A DNA stretch of 61,269 bases from Actinopolymorpha alba DSM 45243 (GTDB lineage: Bacteria; Actinomycetota; Actinomycetes; Propionibacteriales; Actinopolymorphaceae): contig NZ_KB892770.1 of assembly GCF_000373925.1 (NCBI RefSeq), positions 1 through 61,269 on the forward strand, given 5' to 3'. This document shows positions 8,380 to 15,007 of the stretch, one piece after another. The notes under the pieces were generated by a model. The model saw only the letters and a list, made by a program, of their open reading frames with translations, made no database searches and had not been told where the DNA came from. The position numbers and the translations under genes were made by a program. The stretch's first letter is position 1. Each line of letters begins with the position of its first letter.

Positions 8380-8425
8380 GAGTCCAACTATATGGATCTA
8401 CGGGTCCGGTTTTGTCGGCGCGGGG
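8345..8425. promoter_or_regulatory. degenerate TetR/efflux intergenic module, copy 1, with operator-like palindromes
   Basis: This stretch is clearly homologous to 10637-10720. It contains a perfect 16-bp palindrome tggactcatgagtcca (8371-8386) over the remnant's start codon, and a second dyad GGATC-TACG-GGTCC (8394-8407) preceded by tatat. The second dyad is conserved in copy 2 and is the better candidate for the TetR operator. No TetR gene remains on this side. Confidence 0.6.
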
Positions 8426-8492
8426 AGTAGGGCGTGTCCTGTAGATCGGCAAGGTCTCACCAGGACATCCCAGGATGATGGAGACTCCGAGG

Positions 8493-8604
8493 TGCTATGA
8501 CCCCCTGGAGTTTCCACGGTCTTGCTGAAGTGCGGCGATGTGCGACCGACCGGTTTCGCCTTGCCTGGTGGGAACGTGCCCTGCCTCGCACTGCAGAAGG
8601 TTGG
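8493..8604 (+). repeat. dispersed intergenic repeat, compact copy
   Basis: Two blocks recur, inverted, at 33.47-33.77 kb. Block A (about 8493-8545) contains gtgctatgaccccc and cacggtcttgctga. Block B (about 8555-8604) contains ttgccttgcctggtgggaac and tgccctgcctcgcactgcag. Here the blocks are about 10 bp apart; in the other copy they are about 200 bp apart. No protein is encoded. The rest of the 8159-8671 gap holds only the exporter remnant and unrecognised sequence. Confidence 0.75.
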
Positions 8605-8671
8605 CCCAACACCTCGAAGCGAACGTACGCGGTCGGATGCGCGTACCCGCGAGTCGTGGTCGGGTGTTTCC

Positions 8672-9607
8672 CTACCAGGGCAGGCGATTGTCCGCGTGGG
8701 TGCTCCCGAGTGCGCGGAGAGCGGCCAGCGTGTCGTCGGGCAGAACCACGTCCGCCGCGGCGACGTTCTCACGCAACTGCGCTAGCGACTTCGTGCCCGG
8801 CGCCACCGTCGACACCTCAGGCTGGGCAAGGATGTGGCTCAGCGCGGCGGGTGCGGTGCTGACGCCTGCTGGAAGCAGCGCCTGGAACTCCTCGACCAGC
8901 CTGGCACGGCGGGCGATGTCCTCAGCCGACCACCGGCTGCGCGCCTCGTCGAAGACCGACGTCGCGGCGTACTTCCCGGACAGCCAACCGGACTCCAACG
9001 GCACCTTGATGATCAGACCGACGCCGGACTTCGCCGCTTGTTCGAAGGCGGCGGCAGGTTCCTGATAGAGGGCGTTGAATCGCATCTCGATCGCCTGACT
9101 GCCGGTGGTTTCGGCGATCATGCGGATTTCCGCCGCGGTGTCGTCGCGTCCCGACACGCCGTACGCACGGATCACGCCGGAGTCCTTCAGGCGCTGCAGA
9201 ACTCGATAGTGCGGCGCAGACGTGCCGTCCATGACATCGGACGGAGGACTGTGGACGAGCAGCACGTCCAGGTAGTCCGTACGCAGGCGCCGCAGGCTCG
9301 CCTCGACCGACTCCTCGATCCGGTCGGCCGAGAAGTCGATCGTGTCCGGCCACACGCCGAACTTCGTGCACAGCACCACCTGATCGCGACGTCCCTCGAG
9401 CGCGAGGCCGAGGATCTCCTCGCTGCGGCCACCGGCGTAGGCCGGCGCGGTGTCGATGAAGGTGGCACCCAGCCGGATCGCCTCGTCGATGATCGCGACG
9501 CACTCTTCCGTCTCGGGCCCACGCCAGTTTGCCGCACCGAACTGCATGGCACCGACGCCGATCTCACTGACCTCGATCCCGGTGTCGCCGAGCTTGCGTG
9601 TCCTCAC
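8672..9607 (-). CDS. aldo/keto reductase
   Basis: A 311-residue (alpha/beta)8 NADPH-dependent oxidoreductase. The catalytic tetrad is visible as D52 and Y57 (IDTAPAY), K82 (LCTKFG) and H119 (LLVHSPP). The C-terminal APGTKSLAQLREN segment fits the NADP-binding loop. Length is normal. The GTG start at 9607 follows aaggagc. The MerR gene lies 70 bp upstream in the same direction, and MerR proteins of that group often control an adjacent aldo/keto reductase or alcohol dehydrogenase, so an aldehyde or thiol-stress role is likely but inferred. Confidence 0.9.
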   Translation of the reverse strand: MRTRKLGDTGIEVSEIGVGAMQFGAANWRGPETEECVAIIDEAIRLGATFIDTAPAYAGGRSEEILGLALEGRRDQVVLCTKFGVWPDTIDFSADRIEESVEASLRRLRTDYLDVLLVHSPPSDVMDGTSAPHYRVLQRLKDSGVIRAYGVSGRDDTAAEIRMIAETTGSQAIEMRFNALYQEPAAAFEQAAKSGVGLIIKVPLESGWLSGKYAATSVFDEARSRWSAEDIARRARLVEEFQALLPAGVSTAPAALSHILAQPEVSTVAPGTKSLAQLRENVAAADVVLPDDTLAALRALGSTHADNRLPW

Positions 9608-9676
9608 TTACGTGCTCCTTCAGATACGTCGCTCGCCGCGTCCGAAACGGTCGAGCCCGGCCAGTGCGTGCAACGA

Positions 9677-10114
9677 CTACGCCGGAACTGCGGGGGACAG
9701 CGCTCGTCGGTATCCCGTGATCTTGCTGTTGATCACGTCCAGATCGCGGTGGAGGTCGGCGATGTGGTTCAGGACCCGATCGCGGTGCGCCTCCAGCAGC
9801 TGCATGCGCTGCAGTTCGGTGGGCGTGTCGGCTCTCAGGAGCTCGGCATAGCGCAGCATCTCGCTGACCGGCATTCCGGTCGCGCGCAGTCGCATGAGGA
9901 GCACCAGCCGCCGCAGGTCGACTTCGGTGTACCGCCGATGGCCGGACCCGTCGCGGGCGACACCCTCCAGCAGGCCCACGCGTTCGTACCAGCGCAACGT
10001 GTGGGTGGACAGGCCGGTCAGCGCGGCGACCTGCCCGACGGTGAGCGGTTCGTCGACGTCCGGAGTGAGTTCGTCGACGCGGCAGGTTGCGACGTCCGGT
10101 GGTTCATTGATCAC
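9677..10114 (-). CDS. MerR-family transcriptional regulator
   Basis: A 145-residue regulator. The N-terminal winged helix reads LTVGQVAALTGLSTHTLRWYE and continues through GHRRYTEVDL; a coiled-coil dimer helix fills the C-terminus. There are no clustered cysteines, so metal sensing is unlikely and an aldehyde/electrophile-responsive type fits better. The GTG at 10114 is preferred over a frame-compatible upstream start at 10141, because the MerR operator (10134-10143) would otherwise lie inside the gene. Likely autoregulated and probably drives the downstream aldo/keto reductase. Confidence 0.85.
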   Translation of the reverse strand: MINEPPDVATCRVDELTPDVDEPLTVGQVAALTGLSTHTLRWYERVGLLEGVARDGSGHRRYTEVDLRRLVLLMRLRATGMPVSEMLRYAELLRADTPTELQRMQLLEAHRDRVLNHIADLHRDLDVINSKITGYRRALSPAVPA

Positions 10115-10127
10115 GCATTCAGAGTGC

Positions 10128-10151
10128 CCCTTAGAGTGCACTCGAAGTCAA
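10128..10151 (-). promoter_or_regulatory. MerR-type promoter with GAGTGCACTC operator
   Basis: On the minus strand TTGACT (10151-10146) is followed by a spacer carrying the perfect dyad gagtgcactc (10134-10143). A -35 box, long spacer and central palindrome are the hallmark of promoters that MerR proteins activate by untwisting. It sits just upstream of the merR-like gene and decides its start. Confidence 0.75.
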
Positions 10152-10185
10152 GGCGCTGGGTGAGGATCAGCCGGTCCGACGCGCC

Positions 10186-10545
10186 CTAGTCGTCCTTATG
10201 GCTGTTGATGTTGATCACGTTGCCGTCTGGCGCGCGAACGAAGAACCTCCGCAGGCCCCAAGGTTCTGTGGTGAGTGGGTGGACGATCTCGAACCCGCGT
10301 CGTTTCGCTTCCTCGTACGCCTCCTCAACGCCGTCGCCGACGGCAACCGAGATCACCGAGTCGTGCGGAGCCGTGGCATCGCGGGTGACGAGTTGAACGA
10401 TCGCTCGGCCGTCAGGAGACTGGAAGCGGGAAACCCAGCCCATGTTGAGCTCTTCGACGCTCAGCCCGAGGTAGTCCACGTAGAAGTCCCGAGCTTCGCC
10501 AATATCTGGGACGGACAGGTTCGCGGTGAGGCGCGTTGGCTGCAC
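10186..10545 (-). CDS. VOC (glyoxalase/bleomycin-resistance fold) family protein
   Basis: A 119-residue vicinal-oxygen-chelate protein with the paired beta-alpha-beta modules: SVPDIGEARDFYVDYLGLSV near the start and GFEIVHPLTTEPWGLRRFFV then APDGNVIN near the end. Proteins of this small type bind or modify hydrophobic metabolites; the substrate is unknown. The GTG at 10545 is chosen for its site (agaaggag, 6 nt away); an ATG at 10584 is in frame but lacks one. It is separated from merR by that gene's promoter, so it is probably its own transcript. Confidence 0.8.
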   Translation of the reverse strand: MQPTRLTANLSVPDIGEARDFYVDYLGLSVEELNMGWVSRFQSPDGRAIVQLVTRDATAPHDSVISVAVGDGVEEAYEEAKRRGFEIVHPLTTEPWGLRRFFVRAPDGNVININSHKDD

Positions 10546-10636
10546 TGGTGGCTCCTTCTGTCGGTAGCCGGTTTCGCCCGCCATTCTTCTGCGTGGCGCC
10601 GAGTCGGTCCAGCTCAGTACGCATGGCCCCCGTAGG

Positions 10637-10720
10637 TTGGCTAGGGCTGTCTAGCGCCGTATCTGGGCTTATGAGTCCACGTATATGGATCTGCTGGTCC
10701 AGTTTTGGTGGGCGCGGGAT
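10637..10720. promoter_or_regulatory. TetR operator/promoter region, copy 2 of the efflux module
   Basis: Homologous to 8345-8425. It keeps the GGATC-TGCT-GGTCC dyad (10688-10701) preceded by tatat and followed by agttttg. On the minus strand it still encodes the first dozen codons of the lost exporter (SPDTALDSPSQP), but the start codon has decayed to ATA. The intact TetR gene follows at 10731. Confidence 0.65.
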
Positions 10721-10730
10721 ACTGGGCGCC

Positions 10731-11363
10731 GTGGCCACCGCAGCAGAAGTCCCCATCCGCGGCCGGGCTGCCAAGCGGTCCGCGATCCTGCGGGCGGCCC
10801 GGCAGGTCTTCCTCCGACACGGCTACCAACGCGCCTCCGTCGACGACATCGCGTCCGAGGCGGGCGTGTCCAAGCAGACGATCTACAACCAGTTCGGCGG
10901 CAAGGAAGCTCTCTTCCTCAGTGCGGTCGAGGAGATGTTCCTGCAGCTGAACGCCGACACCCTCGCCGCGCTGGAGTCGTTCCCCGACCGTCCGCGCGAT
11001 CTCGAAGCGGAGCTCATCGCCTTCGGCCGGCGGCTTGGTGCCTGCCTGTTCGAGGGGCAGGCGGTCGCGGTGCGCCAGCTCATCGAGGCCGAGGCATTCA
11101 GCCATCCCGACCTGGCCGAGGCATCCCGGGAACGCGGACCCGGACGGATGGCCGCGGCCCTCTCCGCCCGGCTCAGCCGGCTCGCGCACGCCAGGCTCCT
11201 CGAGGTGGACGACCCCGACGTGGCGGCCCGGCACTTCATGGCCCTGGTCACCTACGACCTGAAGTCGCTCGCGGACCGTGGTCCGGAGGGGGTCGACAGT
11301 CCGGAGTTCGACGCCGTGGTGACGACCGGGGTGCGCGCGTTCCTTCGTGCGTACACGCCGTGA
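10731..11363 (+). CDS. TetR/AcrR-family regulator
   Basis: A 210-residue repressor. The N-terminal helix-turn-helix reads AKRSAILRAARQVFLRHGYQ through VDDIASEAGVSKQTIYNQFG (about 13-60), followed by an all-helical ligand-binding domain with an AEAFSHPDLAE helix as in AcrR-type C-terminal domains. The GTG start at 10731 sits about 30 bp after the operator-like dyad. The divergent gene it would normally control, a DHA2 exporter, has been deleted to a few codons, so it is now an orphan. Its stop overlaps an ATG of the next gene (ATGA-like), suggesting read-through expression of the Pth2-like protein. Confidence 0.88.
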   Translation: MATAAEVPIRGRAAKRSAILRAARQVFLRHGYQRASVDDIASEAGVSKQTIYNQFGGKEALFLSAVEEMFLQLNADTLAALESFPDRPRDLEAELIAFGRRLGACLFEGQAVAVRQLIEAEAFSHPDLAEASRERGPGRMAAALSARLSRLAHARLLEVDDPDVAARHFMALVTYDLKSLADRGPEGVDSPEFDAVVTTGVRAFLRAYTP

Positions 11364-11377
11364 TGAGGAGTATCGAG

Positions 11378-12223
11378 ATGCCCGAAGCCAGCGGACTGTC
11401 GGCGCCCGCTGAGACCGCTGAGACCGCTGAGACAGTGGAGACGGCGGACACGCAGCGTGCTGCTGTCCGCTTCTGGCGCGAACGCTGGCGGAACCAGCCG
11501 TGGATCGACCGAGCCGCCCGCGACGATGACGAACCCTGGTCGCTGCCGCTGGTCGTACGCGTCGAGAAGGCCCGGCCGCCCGATCACGACGATGCGATGA
11601 CCGCGGCCGCGTTGGCTGTCGTACGCCTCCTCGCCCATCCCGCCAGCGCGCCGGACGGACCCTGGCACGCTGTCCTCGAACGCTGGATGGACGGGCGGAT
11701 CCGCAAGGTCGTCCGCCGGGCCCGCGGTGCCCGGTGGACCGACATCCTCGACCTCCCCGGCGGCACGGCGGAGGTGGCGGGCACCGAGGTGCGGGCGTTG
11801 CTACCGCATCCCGTCGCGGAGGTGCCGCCGCTGGTCAGCAAGCTGCAGGTGCAGGGACTCGACCTGGACTCTGACGCTGAGAGTGGGGTCGACCGGTCTT
11901 CCCCTCCTGTGGAGTCGGCGGCCGGTCCGGTGCTGTCGATCGTGTTGGCTCCCGGGGTACGGATGTCGACTGGCAAGGCTTGCGCGCAGGTGGGACACGC
12001 GGCGCAGCTCGGCATGCTCCAACTCGACGAGGACCTGGTGTTCGGGTGGCTGGGCGCGGGATTCCCGGTGCGGATCGTGGCAGGATCCACGCGGGAGTGG
12101 AACGCCGTGCTCCAGGGGGAGATCCCGGCCGCCGTCGTTCAGGATGCGGGCTACACCGAGGTCGAGCCCGGCACCCAGACCTGTGCCGCCACGTTCGCGG
12201 CGGTGACCGGCACGAGCCGTTGA
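11378..12223 (+). CDS. peptidyl-tRNA hydrolase Pth2-like protein with long N-terminal region
   Basis: A 281-residue protein. The last 85 residues match the Pth2 (PTH2) fold: VLSIVLAPGVRMSTGKACAQ, VGHAA, VRIVAGSTREWN, and VVQDAGYTEVEPGTQTCAA. The K in GKACAQ and the QDAGYTEV element are the family's active-site signatures. Typical Pth2 is about 120 residues; here about 195 extra residues precede it, of unknown fold and with an ETAETAETVET repeat near the start. ATG 11378 is chosen for gatgaggag 7 nt upstream; ATG 11363 overlapping the TetR stop is an alternative. It might rescue stalled peptidyl-tRNA or be a diverged hydrolase. Confidence 0.7.
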   Translation: MPEASGLSAPAETAETAETVETADTQRAAVRFWRERWRNQPWIDRAARDDDEPWSLPLVVRVEKARPPDHDDAMTAAALAVVRLLAHPASAPDGPWHAVLERWMDGRIRKVVRRARGARWTDILDLPGGTAEVAGTEVRALLPHPVAEVPPLVSKLQVQGLDLDSDAESGVDRSSPPVESAAGPVLSIVLAPGVRMSTGKACAQVGHAAQLGMLQLDEDLVFGWLGAGFPVRIVAGSTREWNAVLQGEIPAAVVQDAGYTEVEPGTQTCAATFAAVTGTSR

Positions 12224-12274
12224 CCAACCGCGTCGCCCGCGAACCTCGTTCGGGGACTTCTCGTTGGACAGCTC

Positions 12275-12607
12275 ATGGGGAACACCGTGGTGAGGGTCGC
12301 ACTGATCGGCGGAGTCGTCGCGCTGGGCGTGGCCGCGCTCGACCGTGCGCTGTTGTGGATGGAACGCCGCCGCTGGATCTATTACCGGCGTACCAAAGGC
12401 GCTTCGAAGACCAGCCGGGAGATCTTCCAGACGTTCGACCCGGGCGCGCAGGCGCTGAAAAAGGCGATGGAGCAGGAGAAAATCCGCAAGGTCGTCCGGC
12501 CCTCCGGCGACCCGCCGTTCGATGTCGACCTCGACAGCGGGATCGTGCGCGTACGCAAACCAGAGGACGCCGAGGGCAACCCCGACGGCCAGGGAACATC
12601 TCGATGA
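12275..12607 (+). CDS. small membrane-anchored protein of unknown function
   Basis: A 110-residue protein with one N-terminal transmembrane helix (about 5-27), a basic juxtamembrane stretch (MERRRWIYYRRTK) and a soluble, charged C-terminal half. No family I can name. Codon use and GC at third positions look like a real gene. It lies 51 bp after the Pth2-like gene and may be co-transcribed. Confidence 0.6.
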   Translation: MGNTVVRVALIGGVVALGVAALDRALLWMERRRWIYYRRTKGASKTSREIFQTFDPGAQALKKAMEQEKIRKVVRPSGDPPFDVDLDSGIVRVRKPEDAEGNPDGQGTSR

Positions 12608-12711
12608 TCTGAAACCGCGAACACGCGTGCGTGCACGACGCTAATCTCGCCTCCTGCTGTCTGACGGTGGGGCCCGTCGACAGCTCCATGGGCGGCTTTT
12701 TGGGGGACTTC

Positions 12712-14190
12712 ATGAGTGCACGCTTCTGCCCACCACCTGGTTGGCCAACGCCACCAGAAGGCTGGGTGCCCGAACCTGGTTGGCTTCCTGATCCGTCCTG
12801 GCCGCCGCCTCCCGAGGGTTGGCAGTTCTGGGTCAGTGACACCTCGGAACGTTCCGCGTCGTCGTCTTCCGCGCCATCGGCGTCAGGTGCCGCGGGCGCC
12901 GGCGTCACATTCGGCACGACGAACCCGGGACCACAGTGGTCGCCTCGACCGGCGGCCGAAGCACGAACTGCCATTGGCCGCGGTACGCAGTTGGCTCAGA
13001 TCTTCGGATGGGGAGGTCTCGGCGCGGTCGTTCTCCTTGGCGCGGCCACTGGTGGGTTCAGCGGCGCGGCGATGTTCTTTGGTTTGTACTCAGCCGTTGT
13101 CGGGATCATCGCGCTCGCCCGGGGCCGGGTCGGCTGGGCGAGACTTGGTACGCGCGCCGCGGGAGGTGCCGCCTGCGGTATCGCCTTCGTCGCAGTCATC
13201 GCCAGCGCGTTGACGGCACCGAGTACCGCGGCGACAGGTGACCCCAAGGCAGCCGGTGTCGCTCCGGCAGCCGGGCCGTCGCGGACCCCGACCCCGACGC
13301 CGACCACGTCGCGTCCGACACCGGTGGAGACGACTGTCAGTCTGGTCGAGCAGGCGATCGCCGGCGCGGGGCCCGAGACAACGCTCGCAGTTCTGGGAGT
13401 GATCCCTGTCAAGGCTCAAGCCGCTCTCGACGGGTACGACCGTTCCGCCTTCGGAGAGGCGTGGACCGACACCGACCGCAATGGATGCGACCAGCGCAAC
13501 GACATCTTGCGGCGCGACCTCGTAGACAAGACTCTCAAGGCAGGCACCAACGGCTGCGCCGTGGTGAAGGGGACGCTCCGCGACCCCTATACCGGCACGT
13601 CGATCACGTTCAACAGGACGTCCAGTACCACCTCAGCTATCCAGATCGACCACGTTGTGTCCCTGGGGAACGCCTGGGCTAGTGGCGCCAGCGAATGGAC
13701 AGCGGCGAAGAGAGCCGCATTCGCGAACGATCCGCTGAATCTCCTCGCGGTCAGCGCCACGGCCAACCAGTCGAAGCAGTCAGACGATGCGGCGGCCTGG
13801 CTTCCTCCGGACGAGCGCTACCGGTGTGCCTATGTGTCCCGCCAGCTGGCTGTCAAGAAGAAGTACGGCGCATGGATCACCGCTGGGGAACGTACCGCCA
13901 TGGCTGAGGTTCTGATGGCCTGCCCGGCCGCGCGACTACCAGTCGCCCGCGTTATTCCTCTCGGTGGCGCGCCCGTGGACTCACCACCTCCTACCCGCAC
14001 GTCGCGGCCGCGAGTGCCCAAGCCAACCACCGCGCCGAAACCGACCAGTGAGGCTCCGCGTCCACAGCGGGGGGTTCATCCCGGTGCGTTCTGCTCACCC
14101 GAGGGCGCCCTCGGCTACACATCCAAGGGCACACTCATGCGCTGCAGCACCAAGCCCGGCGACAGTCGCGCACGGTGGCGTCGGGCTTAG
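12712..14190 (+). CDS. membrane protein with extracytoplasmic HNH nuclease-like (DUF1524/GmrSD C-terminal) domain
   Basis: A 492-residue protein. It opens with two Pro/Trp repeats (PPPGWP, PPEGW) seen at the cytosolic start of many actinobacterial membrane proteins, has about three transmembrane helices (about 90-165), then a Pro/Thr linker. The DUF1524 domain (about 230-410) carries QIDHVVSLGNAWASGASEW and ANDPLNLLAVSATANQSK, where D-H...N is the HNH-type ββα-metal core. A short C-terminal YTSKGTLMRCS module follows a second Pro-rich linker. ATG 12712 is chosen because of gggggac upstream. Such proteins are thought to be secreted or surface nucleases; DNA-uptake or defence roles are unproven. 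Confidence 0.8.
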   Translation: MSARFCPPPGWPTPPEGWVPEPGWLPDPSWPPPPEGWQFWVSDTSERSASSSSAPSASGAAGAGVTFGTTNPGPQWSPRPAAEARTAIGRGTQLAQIFGWGGLGAVVLLGAATGGFSGAAMFFGLYSAVVGIIALARGRVGWARLGTRAAGGAACGIAFVAVIASALTAPSTAATGDPKAAGVAPAAGPSRTPTPTPTTSRPTPVETTVSLVEQAIAGAGPETTLAVLGVIPVKAQAALDGYDRSAFGEAWTDTDRNGCDQRNDILRRDLVDKTLKAGTNGCAVVKGTLRDPYTGTSITFNRTSSTTSAIQIDHVVSLGNAWASGASEWTAAKRAAFANDPLNLLAVSATANQSKQSDDAAAWLPPDERYRCAYVSRQLAVKKKYGAWITAGERTAMAEVLMACPAARLPVARVIPLGGAPVDSPPPTRTSRPRVPKPTTAPKPTSEAPRPQRGVHPGAFCSPEGALGYTSKGTLMRCSTKPGDSRARWRRA

Positions 14191-14363
14191 AACACCTGGA
14201 GCGCCCAGCTGTCGCCGACGATCGGTAACCGTACATATGGGGGGACGGTAAGGATGGGGTTCGGAGTAAGCGTGAAGGTTGCTCCCGGCATACGCCGTTT
14301 ACCGCCTCGACGACCTTGGGTGGTCATCGGTCTGCCTCACGAACTCAAGCGAGCGCCGGGGAG

Positions 14364-14911
14364 CTAAGAGACCGTTCGGGACAGTAGACCTAGGTGGTCC
14401 AATGCCCGGTAACCGCAATCCTGGTCCGTGAGCTGGCCGGCGCGGATGTGCTCGATGAACACAGCCTCCTCGAGCAACACAACCTCGGTGAACTCCCTCG
14501 TCGCCGGGGTCAGGCTCTGCCACTTTTCGGCAACCCTCTGCCAGGAGGAAGTGTCGCTGGATCTGGAAGTTCGCGGCGAGCCAGGTAGAGCCCAGGTACG
14601 TTGTAGAACTGGGTTCGTAGCCGGTCTCCTCCAGCAGTTCCCTTTTGCCGGCTTGCAGCACCTCTTCGCCGGGATCCACCTGTCCGCCGGGCAACTCGAC
14701 AAGCAGGCGACTTGGCCCTACGCGGAACTGCCTGGCGACGACGAAGCTTCCCTCCCTCGTGCGAGGCACGACAGGCGACCGTGTGGCCTCCCATGAGGAC
14801 GTCCCAGTCGGATCGCTTCCCGTTGGGCAGCACATACGTCCGACGCGAGATCTTCATCCAGCCGTCGTAGACCGGGCGCTCGGACTCCAGCAGCCACTCA
14901 CCCACGCGCAA
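14364..14911 (-). pseudogene. Nudix hydrolase broken by two frameshifts
   Basis: Three overlapping frames join into one Nudix protein. Frame one from 14911 gives YDGWMKISRRTYVLPNGKR. After a 1-nt slip near 14781 a second frame gives SFVVARQFRVG and a perfect Nudix box (ELPGGQVDPGEEVLQAGKRE then LLEETGY). After another slip near 14505, in a run of G, a third frame gives TREFTEVVLLEEAVFIEHIR and ends at 14364. The assembled order and length (about 180 residues) fit an ADP-ribose-type Nudix enzyme. Intact motifs suggest recent inactivation or sequencing error in G-runs. The 173 bp between it and the DUF1524 gene show nothing. Confidence 0.75.
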
Positions 14912-15007
14912 GCCATCCCTCCATCAACCAGGCCATGAAACACCGGGCACAGGATTCCAGACGGAGCGCCAGGGACGCGAGGTTGTGTGTGCGGGTTGGT
15001 TGCGCAC

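Noticed and set aside
10115-10141. Upstream ATG start for the MerR regulator
   Set aside because: It would put the start codon within the gagtgcactc operator, leaving no leader; GTG 10114 fits promoter geometry.
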